Source: Variovorax sp. HW608 (GTDB taxonomy: Bacteria > Pseudomonadota > Gammaproteobacteria > Burkholderiales > Burkholderiaceae_C). Taken from it: a DNA stretch of 64,000 nt. The stretch covers positions 4,986,229 to 5,050,228 of the forward strand of contig NZ_LT607803.1 of NCBI RefSeq assembly GCF_900090195.1, in the 5' to 3' direction. Positions 9,352-17,352 of the stretch are shown piece by piece. Made by a program: the position numbers and the translations under genes. Position 1 is the stretch's first letter. The number at the start of each line of letters is the position of its first letter. The notes beneath the pieces were generated by a model. The model saw only the letters and a program-made list of their open reading frames with translations. It made no database searches and was not told where the DNA came from.

Positions 9352-9774
9352 ATGGACGACATCGACCGTCAGCTCATCGCGCTCCTCAGGGACAACGCCC
9401 GCCTGTCGGTGGTGGCGCTGGCGCAGAAGCTGCGCGTGGCGCGCGCGACAGTGCAGAACCGCATCGCGAAGCTGGAGGCCGAGGGCACCATCGTCGGCTA
9501 CACGGTGCGCCTGCGGCCCGATGCGGAGGCCTACCGCATCCGCGCGATGATGAGCATCGAGGTCGACGGCCCCAACGGCGACGAGGTGCGCCGCGCGCTG
9601 CGGGGCCATCCGAACGTGATCACGCTGCATTCCACCAACGGCCGCTGGGACCTCTTGGCCGAGTTGCGCGCGGACACGCTCGAAGCCTTCGACCGCGTTC
9701 TGACCGCGATCCGCTCGATCCCCGGGATCTCGAACAGCGAGACCAGCATCCTGCTGTCGACCTACAAGCTCTGA
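9352..9774 (+). CDS. Lrp/AsnC-family transcriptional regulator
   Basis: A 140-residue regulator. The N-terminal helix-turn-helix covers about residues 5-55 (DRQLIALLRDNARLSVVALA, then KLRVARATVQNRIAKLEAEG). A RAM ligand-binding domain follows (about 65-135), with VITLHSTNGRWDLLAEL and IRSIPGISNSETSILLSTYKL. It is divergent from the ornithine cyclodeaminase gene, so it probably controls that operon in response to an amino acid such as ornithine, arginine or citrulline. Its 3' end overlaps the convergent znuB-like gene by 13 nt. Confidence 0.93.
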   Translation: MDDIDRQLIALLRDNARLSVVALAQKLRVARATVQNRIAKLEAEGTIVGYTVRLRPDAEAYRIRAMMSIEVDGPNGDEVRRALRGHPNVITLHSTNGRWDLLAELRADTLEAFDRVLTAIRSIPGISNSETSILLSTYKL

Positions 9775-10535
9775 ACGAGGCGCGGCCGCAGCACCAGCGC
9801 GCCCGCGAGCGCGCAGGCCGCGAGGGTCCACACGATCACCGCGCCCGAAGGCAGGTCGAACAGCGCCGACAGCGCGAGCCCGAGCGCGTAGCCCAGCGCG
9901 CCCACGACGTAGGCGATGCGCAGCCGCCGCGCCCCGTCGTGCGCCCGGGTGCCGAGCGCCGGGATGATGAGGCTCGAGAACACGAGGTACACGCCGACGA
10001 GCTGCACCGAGGCCGTCACCGCGAGCGCGAAGGCCGCGTAGAAGCCGAAGCGGCCCAGCCGCGCGATCCATCCGAGCCGCATCGCGACCAGCAGCACGGC
10101 GGAGATGCCGCCGAGCCACAGCAGTTGCGTCTTGTTGACCCACAGGATCTGGCCGACCAGCAGGTCCTTCAGATGCTCGCCGCCGTGCGGATTGCTCGCC
10201 AGCAGCAGGATGCCGGCGCAGGCCGCGAGGATGAACATCACGCCGATCAGCGCCTCCTGCTGCTGCGGTGCGCGGCGTTCGGTCCACGTGAGCAGCCAGG
10301 CGCCGAGCAGCGCCGCGGTGACGGCCGCCGCCTGCACCGCGACGCCGCCCTCGGGCATGCCGAAGGCGTCGGCGGCGATCACGCCGAGGCCCGCGATCTG
10401 GGCGATCGCGAGGTCGATGAACACGATGCCCCGGTCCAGCACCTGCATGCCCAGCGGCACGTGCGTGGCGAGCACCAGCAGGCCGGCGATCAGCGCCGGG
10501 CCGAGGATGCCGGCGTCGAGCGAGCTCCAGTTCAC
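9762..10535 (-). CDS. znuB: Zinc/manganese ABC transporter permease
   Basis: A 257-residue permease of the ABC-3 (ZnuB/MntB) family with about eight membrane helices. Signature stretches include LATHVPLGMQVLDRGIVFID, AIAQIAGLGVIAAD and VGVYLVFSSLIIPAL. The GTG start at 10535 overlaps the znuA stop (GTGA), implying coupled translation. No ATP-binding subunit is encoded next to it on either side, so the complex must borrow a ZnuC-like protein from another locus. The metal is inferred to be zinc from family and context. Confidence 0.9.
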   Translation of the reverse strand: MNWSSLDAGILGPALIAGLLVLATHVPLGMQVLDRGIVFIDLAIAQIAGLGVIAADAFGMPEGGVAVQAAAVTAALLGAWLLTWTERRAPQQQEALIGVMFILAACAGILLLASNPHGGEHLKDLLVGQILWVNKTQLLWLGGISAVLLVAMRLGWIARLGRFGFYAAFALAVTASVQLVGVYLVFSSLIIPALGTRAHDGARRLRIAYVVGALGYALGLALSALFDLPSGAVIVWTLAACALAGALVLRPRLVQSL

Positions 10536-11455
10536 GACTTCGTCCCGGCGCCGAGCAGCCGCGCGAGCGTGTCGTCGAAGAGGCCGAACAGGTCCTTCGC
10601 GCCGTCGGTGCCGCCCACGGTGAAGGGCAGCTTGACCGCCGGGGTGCCCGCGTTCTTGCTGAGCCAGTCCGAGGGCCGCGAGTCCTGGTAGGCGGCGTAG
10701 ATCACCATCTTCGCGGGCGTGCCCTTGAGCGTCGCCTGCACCTCCTGCAGATGCGAGGCCGTGGGCTCGACGCCGGGCTTGGGCTCCAGCACCGCGACCT
10801 CCTTCATGCCGAGCCAGTCGTAGAGATAGACGAAGGCGTTGTGCTGCGAGACGACGGGCGCGCCCTTGAGCGGCGCGGCTTGCGTGCTCCAGCGCGCCAT
10901 CGCCTGCTGCCAGCGCTGGCCGAAGTCGGCGCCGCGCTTCGCGTACTCGGCCGCGTTGCCCGGATCGACCTGCGCAAGCCGCTTGCCGAGCGCGGTCGCG
11001 ACCAGCGCGATGTTGCGCGGATCGGTCTGGATGTGCGGGTTGCCCGCCGCGTGCACGTCGCCCTGCGAGCGGTCGACCTGCGTCGGCACTTCGAGCTTGC
11101 GCACGAAGTCGGCAGCGGCGAAGTTGCCTGGCTGGCCGGGCTGCACCTTCGCGTTGCCCGACTGCTGCAGCAGCACCGGCAGCCAGCCGATCTCCAGCTC
11201 GGCGCCGGTGCAGACCACGAGGTCGGCGCTGCGCGCGCGGGCGATCAGGCTCGGCTTGGCCTGGATCTGGTGCGGGTCCTGCAGCGCATTGGTCGCGACC
11301 GAGACGTCGACGAGATTGCCGCCGAGCTCCTGCGCGAGCGCGCCCCATTCGGGCTCGCAGGCGAAGACGCGCAGCGCAGCCTGCGCGGGCGCGGCCAGCA
11401 GCATCAGCGGTGCGGCCAGCAGGGCGATGAGGGGAAGGCGAGAGCGGTAGTTCAT
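10532..11455 (-). CDS. znuA: Periplasmic metal-binding protein of a zinc ABC transporter
   Basis: A 307-residue cluster A-I solute-binding protein. A signal peptide (LIALLAAPLMLLAAPAQA) is followed by a family-typical fold. Candidate metal ligands are the histidines in GNPHIQTDP (about 145-153) and SQHNAFVYLYDWLG, plus an acidic residue in the YAAYQDSRPSDW region. The charged His-rich loop of many ZnuA proteins is absent. It is upstream of znuB and downstream of a porin-like outer-membrane protein, suggesting one metal-uptake operon across both membranes. Confidence 0.9.
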   Translation of the reverse strand: MNYRSRLPLIALLAAPLMLLAAPAQAALRVFACEPEWGALAQELGGNLVDVSVATNALQDPHQIQAKPSLIARARSADLVVCTGAELEIGWLPVLLQQSGNAKVQPGQPGNFAAADFVRKLEVPTQVDRSQGDVHAAGNPHIQTDPRNIALVATALGKRLAQVDPGNAAEYAKRGADFGQRWQQAMARWSTQAAPLKGAPVVSQHNAFVYLYDWLGMKEVAVLEPKPGVEPTASHLQEVQATLKGTPAKMVIYAAYQDSRPSDWLSKNAGTPAVKLPFTVGGTDGAKDLFGLFDDTLARLLGAGTKS

Positions 11456-11480
11456 GGTGTGCTCCTTGTTCGTGGGTCGA

Positions 11481-12899
11481 TCAGTAGTTGTGGGCGCCGT
11501 GGGCGCCGAGGCTCATCTGGTATTGCAGGGTGATCTGGTTGTCGGTGAAGCCTTCGCGCGCGCGGTCCTGCGCGAACTGCAGCCGGATGCGCGAGAACTC
11601 GCTCGGGCTGAAGTCGACCATGATCGAGTTCTTGCGCGGCCGGTAGTCGCTGAACAGTGCGGTGGAGGCGAGCCCGAAGCTCGGCGTGCCGGGGTCGAGC
11701 CTTTCGGTGCGCAGGCCGACGCGCCAGCGCGGCATGAACTGGTAGACGCCCTGCACGTACCAGCCCGATTGCGCCACGCGATAGTCGCCGAAGGCATCGG
11801 TGTTGCCGACGTCGTAGAGCAGGTTGCCGTTGCGCGTGCTGTGCAGGTATTCGCCCTGCAGCTTGAAGTTGGTCCGCGTGGCGTTGCCGTTGGGTGCCCA
11901 CTTCCACACGCCATCGAGCACCCACACGCGGGTGTCGCCGTTGAAGATGTCGTTCACCGTCGCGCCCGCCGCGTTCGTCGAGACCAGGGCCTGGTTGTTC
12001 GCCTTGGCGTTGAGCACCGAGACGCCCGCGCGCCAGTTGCTGCTGTCGCCGATGTCGCCACCGGTATGCAAGGTCAGCGCGGTCATGCCGGCGCCGTTGC
12101 TGCTCGAATCGCTGCCCGGAAAGGTGCGGCCCCGGCCGATCTCGGCGCCGAGCTCGATGTAGTGGTCGATCGGCGCGATCCAGGTCAGCTGCAGGCCGTC
12201 GTCGCCGTACTGCGTGCCGAGCATCGCCTGGTAGGCAAGCGGGTTGTCGACGAAGTCCCAGGTGTGGGAATGCTGCGAATTGAGATAGCCGATGCCCGAG
12301 AAGAAGCGGCCCGCTTTGAGCGAGAACCCGTTGTCGAGCGAGGTCGTCTGGATGAAGGCTTCCTCGACCGACACGGAGTTGTCCGGATTGAGCGCGATGT
12401 TGGCCGCACCGCGCAGCCAGGGGTCGATGCTGGCCGAGAAGCCGAGCTCCGATTCCGAGAGGCTGAAGCCGCGGGTGCCGGGCCCGATCTCTGCGTTCGG
12501 CGGCAGCGGGAAGCCGGTGATCGCGTAGTTCGCCGGGTCCTGCGACGTGCGCGTGTAGGCACCCGAGAGGATCAGCGACAGCGCGGGATTGAAGGAGTTC
12601 GCGCCACCGCCACCGCCAGCCGTCGAAGCGACGGCCGCCGCGGCGGGTGGTGGGGGGGCGAGCGGTGCGGCCGCGGCGCTGGCGGTGCCGCCCGTACTGG
12701 CGCCGGCGGGCGGCTGCGCCGCGGCGGCCTCGGCCGCCTTGACGCGCTGTTCGAGCGCCTGCAGGCGCGCTTCGTAGTCGGCGCGCATGGATTGGATCTC
12801 CCGTCGAAGCGCGTCGACGTCGGAGGACGTGGGTTCGGCCAGTGCGCCGAGCGGCATGGCCAGGGCCAGCACGAGGCCGGCCCGGGAAAGGAATTGCAT
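11481..12899 (-). CDS. Porin-like outer-membrane beta-barrel with coiled-coil N-terminus
   Basis: A 472-residue secreted protein. After the signal peptide (LALAMPLGALAE) comes a short coiled coil (SSDVDALRREIQSMRADYEA, about 24-60), an Ala/Pro-rich linker, then a barrel-like domain rich in alternating aromatic strands such as GFSLSESELGFSASIDPW and GWYVQGVYQFMPRWRVGLR. It ends in an aromatic residue (HNY), as barrel proteins do. The coiled coil/linker/barrel plan resembles trimeric porins tethered to peptidoglycan. With znuA and znuB just downstream, it may pass metal through the outer membrane. No TonB box is evident. Confidence 0.75.
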   Translation of the reverse strand: MQFLSRAGLVLALAMPLGALAEPTSSDVDALRREIQSMRADYEARLQALEQRVKAAEAAAAQPPAGASTGGTASAAAAPLAPPPPAAAAVASTAGGGGGANSFNPALSLILSGAYTRTSQDPANYAITGFPLPPNAEIGPGTRGFSLSESELGFSASIDPWLRGAANIALNPDNSVSVEEAFIQTTSLDNGFSLKAGRFFSGIGYLNSQHSHTWDFVDNPLAYQAMLGTQYGDDGLQLTWIAPIDHYIELGAEIGRGRTFPGSDSSSNGAGMTALTLHTGGDIGDSSNWRAGVSVLNAKANNQALVSTNAAGATVNDIFNGDTRVWVLDGVWKWAPNGNATRTNFKLQGEYLHSTRNGNLLYDVGNTDAFGDYRVAQSGWYVQGVYQFMPRWRVGLRTERLDPGTPSFGLASTALFSDYRPRKNSIMVDFSPSEFSRIRLQFAQDRAREGFTDNQITLQYQMSLGAHGAHNY

Positions 12900-12930
12900 G
12901 AGCGGAGGCTCCTCGCAGGAACGTTGGAGA

Positions 12931-12960
12931 GCGCCCGCCCCGCGCGGGGCGCGGGCGGGC
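12931..12960. other. GC-rich hairpin in porin 5' leader
   Basis: A near-perfect GC palindrome (GCCCGCCCCGCGC with its complement) lies 31 nt upstream of the porin ATG and 15 nt after the DUF2946 stop. It has no clear U-tract on the minus strand, so it is more likely an mRNA-stability or attenuation hairpin than a full terminator. Confidence 0.5.
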
Positions 12961-12974
12961 GTGGGACCGACGGA

Positions 12975-13337
12975 TCAGAGCGAGGAAGCGGGCGGCGCGC
13001 GGCTGCGGTAGGGATGCGCGGGCGATCCCGGCCAGCCGGCGGCGAAAGCCGCGAGCGGCGCTTCGTGCCGTGCGGGCGGGTGCGGGAGCAGGATCGGCGC
13101 GCTGGGCAGCGCACCGCCGTGAATGGTGGCCGCCATGAGGCAGAGGTCGCAGTGGTCTGCCTGCGACAGCGGCCCGTCGGGTGTCGGCGCGCCCTGCTGG
13201 ACTGCCTGGACCGCTGGCGCCACATGAGACACGCCGTGCCATAGGCTGGCGGCCTGCGCCACCGGAATGAGCAGCATGACCCACAGCAGCCACGTGAAGC
13301 GGCGCGTCGAAGGTCGTGGAATGCGTGGGGCTGCCAT
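12975..13337 (-). CDS. DUF2946-family small protein
   Basis: A 120-residue protein with an N-terminal hydrophobic segment (WLLWVMLLIPVAQAASLWHG, about 15-34) and the DUF2946-type core SQADHCDLCLMAATIHGG, in which His and two Cys could bind a metal. Pro/Arg-rich tail. The family is often encoded beside metal-transport or TonB genes in betaproteobacteria. Here it heads the apparent operon DUF2946, porin, znuA, znuB. Role unknown. Confidence 0.75.
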   Translation of the reverse strand: MAAPRIPRPSTRRFTWLLWVMLLIPVAQAASLWHGVSHVAPAVQAVQQGAPTPDGPLSQADHCDLCLMAATIHGGALPSAPILLPHPPARHEAPLAAFAAGWPGSPAHPYRSRAPPASSL

Positions 13338-13352
13338 GGCGAACCCCGGATC

Positions 13353-13769
13353 TTAGCGAGTGGCGCTGCGGCTGGCTTCGGCGCGGCTTCCGCAGGCCGG
13401 GGTCTCATTGGCGTGCCGAAGGTACGCGATCAGGTCGGCGCGCTCGGCAGGGTCGGCGACCCCGGCATAGGTCATCGTGGTGCCGGGCACGGTGGCGGGC
13501 GGATTCGCGAGAAAGCGGTCCAGCGTCTTGTCGTTCCACACGATGCGCGAGTTCTTCATCGCATCCGAGTAGGGGTAGCCCGGGATGCTGCCCGCGCGCC
13601 GGCCGAAGAGTCCGCAATGCCGCGGGCCGACGCGGTCGCTGGCGAGTGCGTGGCAGGCCATGCATCGCGCGTAGATCTCTTCGCCGCGCGCCACGTCCGG
13701 TGCCGCGAACGCAGGCACGGCCGCGCCGGCGGCCAGCGCGACCGCCGTCGCCATGCGGCGCGCATTCAC
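13353..13769 (-). CDS. Class I monohaem cytochrome c, periplasmic
   Basis: A 138-residue secreted electron carrier: signal peptide (VALAAGAAVPAFA), haem-binding CMACH (36-40) and a methionine ligand in TTMTYAG (Met99). The LADLIAYLRHA-like final helix is standard for small class I cytochromes c. The GTG start at 13769 overlaps the stop of the upstream ferritin-like gene (GTGA). It is the third gene of an ECF sigma/ferritin-like/cytochrome unit, so it may exchange electrons with that protein or be part of the same stress response. Confidence 0.88.
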   Translation of the reverse strand: MNARRMATAVALAAGAAVPAFAAPDVARGEEIYARCMACHALASDRVGPRHCGLFGRRAGSIPGYPYSDAMKNSRIVWNDKTLDRFLANPPATVPGTTMTYAGVADPAERADLIAYLRHANETPACGSRAEASRSATR

Positions 13770-14335
13770 GACACGAAAGCCGCAGGAACGGGCGGCTCGC
13801 CCACGGCCTGGCGCAGCACGGCCCAGTGCATCGCCTCGTCGCCGAGGATGCTGGCGGCCGCCTTCGAGAGATCGCGCTCGTGGAACAGCGGCACCGCGCC
13901 CAGGTAGGCGCTGACCGCCCCCTGTTCGAGCTTCGCCGCGAAGCGCAGCACGTCGGCCTGCGACTTGAGCTGCTCGGCCGGAAAGTCGTATTTCGACTTG
14001 GCCGTGACGGGTTTGCCGCCCAGCTTCGAGATGGTCGCGGCGAGCAGTTCCGCATGCTGCCTGTGATGGCCCTGGAAGGTGGTCGCCAGGTCGAGCACCG
14101 GTTTCTCGAGCAGCTTGCTTTCGGCGCCGAGCTGATAGGCCGCGACGGCCTCGAGCTCCGCGCCCAGCGCGGTGTTGAGGATGCGCACGTCGTTGGCGCC
14201 GTCGCCACCGGCCTTGGCCGCGAGCGCATGGTCGCCGGCCAGCAGCGCGACTGCCGTGCCGGAGAGCACGAGCCCCGTCTGGCCGAGAAAGAGACGCCGC
14301 GCGGCGGCGGTCGTTGGCATCCGGAAGAACGACAT
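13766..14335 (-). CDS. Tat-exported ferritin-like domain protein
   Basis: A 189-residue protein with a twin-arginine leader (ARRLFLGQTGLVL) and a helical domain. Spaced Glu/His pairs include ELEAVAAYQLGAE, GHHRQHAELL, EQGAVSAYLGA and DEAMHWAVLR. These fit a four-helix ferritin-like fold that could carry a di-iron site; the exact ligand set cannot be proven by eye. It starts 11 nt after the ECF sigma gene and overlaps the cytochrome c gene, so all three are probably cotranscribed. Confidence 0.82.
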   Translation of the reverse strand: MSFFRMPTTAAARRLFLGQTGLVLSGTAVALLAGDHALAAKAGGDGANDVRILNTALGAELEAVAAYQLGAESKLLEKPVLDLATTFQGHHRQHAELLAATISKLGGKPVTAKSKYDFPAEQLKSQADVLRFAAKLEQGAVSAYLGAVPLFHERDLSKAAASILGDEAMHWAVLRQAVGEPPVPAAFVS

Positions 14336-14346
14336 GATGGCTCCCT

Positions 14347-15054
14347 TCAGTGGTGGGTCGGGTCAATTCTTGCGAGCACGCCGGCCACGATGCGGTCGCA
14401 GCGTGCGCCGGCGAACGAGAAGGCGTCGCCGAGCGCAAGGTCGATGTCGCGCGAAAGGTGCTCGCGCAGCATGCCGCGCGCACGCAGGAAGCGCGTACGC
14501 ACCGTGGCCTCGTTGAGCTGGAGCGCCTCGGCGGTTTCCGAAACGCTCATCTCCTGGACCGCGCGCAGCATGAACACGGTGCGGTAGGCCTCGGGCAGCC
14601 GGTCGATGCGGCGCTCGATGAGGTTTCGGATTTCCTGCCGCATGGCCATGCGCTCCGGTTGAAGGTCGGGATCGGCTTCCTCCCATGGCTCGCCGGTATC
14701 GGCGGCGGCATCGATCGCGCTGTCGAGCGGGATCACCTGGGCGCCATGGCGGCGCAGGCGCGCGAGGGCTTCGTTGATGACGATGCGCGCGAGCCAGGTC
14801 GAGAGGCGGGCCTCCTCGCGGAAGCTGCCGATCGCGCGCCAGGCGCGCAGGTACGCTTCCTGCAGAGCGTCCTCCGCTTCGTCGTCGTTCCGCAGGATGC
14901 TGCGTGCGGTGCGGAACAGCAGCTGGTTGTGCCGCCGCATGATGAGCGCGAAGGCCTGCCCTTCGCCGCCGGCGGCGCGGACCGCGAGCCCGGCATCGGA
15001 GTCCTGCGGCGAGGGCGGGCATGAAGGTGTGGGAGTGGATGCGATGTGTGACAT
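14347..15054 (-). CDS. ECF-type RNA polymerase sigma factor
   Basis: A 235-residue sigma-70-family factor. Region 2 spans about 35-100 (HNQLLFRTARSILRNDDEAE, DALQEAYLRAW, STWLARIVINEALARLRR), and region 4 about 155-205 (LPEAYRTVFMLRAVQEMSVS, ALQLNEATVRTRFLRARGML). An acidic linker lies between. No anti-sigma gene is adjacent, and the downstream genes encode a ferritin-like protein and a cytochrome c. The C-terminal 30 residues after region 4 contain a single Cys (GARCDRIV) and could be a sensing extension; that is speculation. Confidence 0.93.
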   Translation of the reverse strand: MSHIASTPTPSCPPSPQDSDAGLAVRAAGGEGQAFALIMRRHNQLLFRTARSILRNDDEAEDALQEAYLRAWRAIGSFREEARLSTWLARIVINEALARLRRHGAQVIPLDSAIDAAADTGEPWEEADPDLQPERMAMRQEIRNLIERRIDRLPEAYRTVFMLRAVQEMSVSETAEALQLNEATVRTRFLRARGMLREHLSRDIDLALGDAFSFAGARCDRIVAGVLARIDPTHH

Positions 15055-15191
15055 GCGTGCTTCTCTTGCCCATTGGATGGTCCGTCACGCCGTCACGTTT
15101 CAACTTTCGTGGAAGCCGCCATATACATCCGGCGCAAGACCCGGCAACATCGTCATCGTCGCCGCCGCGTGGCGGCTCCAGAGGAGAACGG

Positions 15192-15701
15192 ATGAACGGG
15201 GCCTGGCGCGCGATATGCGCGATACGCGCGTTGCTGGTGGTGGCTGCGGCGCTGGCGTGCGCGCACGGTGCGGGCGCGGCGCCCGCGGCCAAGCTGGAGC
15301 GCGAGGTGCAGCGCTTCGCGGTCGCCTGCGCCAAGAACGAGGACTACCCCGAGCTCTACGACTGCCGCTGCCTCACCGAAGGCTACAGGGAGGCCGTGAA
15401 GGAAACCGGCTCCACCTTCCGTCGCCGGGCGCTCGTGCGCGACTACAAGCTGCTGCAGCAATGCCCGGCCGCGAAATCGAGCATCTATGCGTGGTTCCGG
15501 CAGGACTGCATCTCGAACGCCAGCCGGCAGCCGAGCCATGGCGACTTCTGCAGCTGCAGCGCCGAGGCCTTCGCGACCGCGTTCCGCGCTTCACCGCCCG
15601 CATCGAAGGGCGAGATCGACAACCTCAAGAAGGCCTCGATGCGCTCTTGCGGCGCCAAGGAACAGCTGCCGGTGCGGCACCCGCAGATCGAGCTCAAGTG
15701 A
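15192..15701 (+). CDS. Secreted Cys-rich protein of unknown function
   Basis: A 169-residue protein with a signal peptide (ALLVVAAALACAHGAGA). About eight Cys follow, grouped as YDCRC, QQC, QDC, FCSCS and RSC, which suggests disulfides in the periplasm. The start at 15192 follows a GAGGAGAAC ribosome site. It is divergent from the ECF sigma gene with a 137-nt gap and may be in the same stress circuit. I do not recognise a named family. Confidence 0.72.
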   Translation: MNGAWRAICAIRALLVVAAALACAHGAGAAPAAKLEREVQRFAVACAKNEDYPELYDCRCLTEGYREAVKETGSTFRRRALVRDYKLLQQCPAAKSSIYAWFRQDCISNASRQPSHGDFCSCSAEAFATAFRASPPASKGEIDNLKKASMRSCGAKEQLPVRHPQIELK

Positions 15702-15719
15702 GCGGTCGCTGCACCGGGG

Positions 15720-17183
15720 CTACAACTGCCGGCTGCGTGCCAGGGGCGGGTTCTGCGCGAAGTAGCGCTGAATGCCGCGCATCAGCGCATCCGCGAGGTC
15801 TTCCTGGTAGGCCGTGCTGCGCAGCTTGCTTTCTTCCTCGGGGTTGCTGATGAAGGCGGTCTCGACCAGCACGCTCGGGATGTCCGGCGCCTTGAGCACC
15901 GCGAAACCGGCCTGTTCGACCTGCCCCTTGTGCAGGCGCGCCCCGATGCCGCGGATTTCCCCGAGCATCGCGCCGCCGAGACGCAGGCTGTCGTTGATCT
16001 GCGCCGTGGTGCTCATGTCGAGCAGCGCGCGCTGCACCTGCACCTCGTGGTCGCCCACGTTCACGCCGCCGACCTTGTCGGCCTGGTTTTCCTTGTTCGC
16101 GAGCCAGCGCGCGGCGCTGCTCGATGCGCCGCCCTGGCTCAGCGCGAACACGCTCGCGCCGCGTGCGTCGGGCGTGGTGAAGGCGTCCGCATGGATGCTC
16201 ACGAAGAGGTCGGCCTGCACCCGGCGCGCCTTCTGGACGCGCGTGCCGAGCGGCACGAAGAAGTCCGCATCGCGCGTGAGGAAGGCGCGCATCGGATTGC
16301 CGTTGACGCTGCTCGCGTTGATCCGCTCGCGCAGGCGGTGCGCGATCTGCAGCACGATGTCCTTTTCGCGCGTGCCGTTCGAGCCGATCGCGCCCGGGTC
16401 CTCGCCGCCGTGGCCGGGGTCGAGTGCGACGATGATGATGCGGTCGGTCTGGTTCGGCATCGCGCCGCCGCGCGCGGGCGCGGGCGCGGGGGGCGGGGCG
16501 CTGGCCACCGGCGGGACCTGCAGCGGCAGGCCGCCGGCAGGCGCGCGCCCGGCCGCAGCAGCGGACGCGGCGGAAGAGGGCTGCTGCGACGCGCGCACCG
16601 ACTGCTGCGCCATCAGGTCGCCGAGCGGATCGGGCGCTTCGCTGCCGGCGCTCGCTGCGGCAGGCGCCTCGGCGACCGGCGGTGCATTGCGCGATGCCTG
16701 CGTCTTTGGCACCTCGCGCATGCGCTCGGCGATGAAGGTCTCGAGCGGATCGATCGGCTTCTGCGGATAGAGGTCGAGCACCAGCCGGTCGCGATAGGCC
16801 GCCACCGGCGCGAGCGAGAAGACCTGCGGCGCGACCGCCTGCTTGAGATCGAACACGATCCGCACCACGCTCGGCGCGAACTGGCCGACGCGCAGGCCGT
16901 TGATGTAGGGGTCGTCGGGCTTGATCTTGCCGACCAGCTCGCGAAGCGCGGGGTTGAGGTCGATGCCCTCGATGTCCACCGCGAGCCGGGGCGGATTGCC
17001 GACGACGAGCTGCTGTGAATTCAATCGCCCGTCGGATTCGATGGTGACGCGCGTGTAATCCTCGGCGGGCCAGACGCGCACCGCGACGATGGTCGCGCCG
17101 CGCGCGATCTCGTGAATGCCGAGCAGGAGGGCGAGACTGCCGCCTTGCAGCAGTGCGCGGCGTTTGAATCCTTCGGCGTTCAT
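15720..17183 (-). CDS. amiC: N-acetylmuramoyl-L-alanine amidase with AMIN domain
   Basis: A 487-residue periplasmic zinc amidase that cleaves the amide between MurNAc and the stem peptide to separate daughter cells. A twin-arginine-like leader (KRRALLQGG) is followed by an AMIN septal-targeting domain (about 30-135), a long Ala/Pro-rich linker (about 160-245) and an Amidase_3 domain with DPGHGGEDPGA, SIHADA and VETAFISNPEEE carrying zinc ligands and the catalytic glutamate. ATG 17183 is chosen because upstream residues derive from the intercistronic repeat. tsaE lies just upstream, the usual tsaE-amiC arrangement. Confidence 0.95.
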   Translation of the reverse strand: MNAEGFKRRALLQGGSLALLLGIHEIARGATIVAVRVWPAEDYTRVTIESDGRLNSQQLVVGNPPRLAVDIEGIDLNPALRELVGKIKPDDPYINGLRVGQFAPSVVRIVFDLKQAVAPQVFSLAPVAAYRDRLVLDLYPQKPIDPLETFIAERMREVPKTQASRNAPPVAEAPAAASAGSEAPDPLGDLMAQQSVRASQQPSSAASAAAAGRAPAGGLPLQVPPVASAPPPAPAPARGGAMPNQTDRIIIVALDPGHGGEDPGAIGSNGTREKDIVLQIAHRLRERINASSVNGNPMRAFLTRDADFFVPLGTRVQKARRVQADLFVSIHADAFTTPDARGASVFALSQGGASSSAARWLANKENQADKVGGVNVGDHEVQVQRALLDMSTTAQINDSLRLGGAMLGEIRGIGARLHKGQVEQAGFAVLKAPDIPSVLVETAFISNPEEESKLRSTAYQEDLADALMRGIQRYFAQNPPLARSRQL

Positions 17184-17352
17184 GAAGCCCCCACGCTCGG
17201 CACTGACGTGTCCTCGCTGCCCCCCGAGGGGGCTGAATGCCGCGGCTCCAAGCCTGCCTGCGCAGGCTTGGACGGCATAAAGAGCCGCTGCGTCTCGCAG
17301 CGGCGCGGCCTGCAAGGCCGAGCTTGCTTGGGGCGGCCCGGCGCGGCGCTCA
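17184..17352 (-). repeat. Comamonadaceae-type intercistronic repeat, copy 1
   Basis: Fills the tsaE-amiC gap. It shares with 40349-40430 the core GCTGCCCCCCGAGGGGG (17216-17232), the stretch before the downstream start, and the segment covering the upstream stop codon (GCATGAGCG on the minus strand). This copy is longer, with two extra hairpins in the middle (CCAAGCCTGC/GCAGGCTTGG near 17250-17274 and GCCGCTGCG/CGCAGCGGC near 17284-17306). Confidence 0.75.

Noticed and set aside
12931..12960. GC hairpin as a rho-independent terminator
   Set aside because: No T-tract follows on the minus strand, and the porin ATG is only 31 nt away; it is more likely a leader hairpin.
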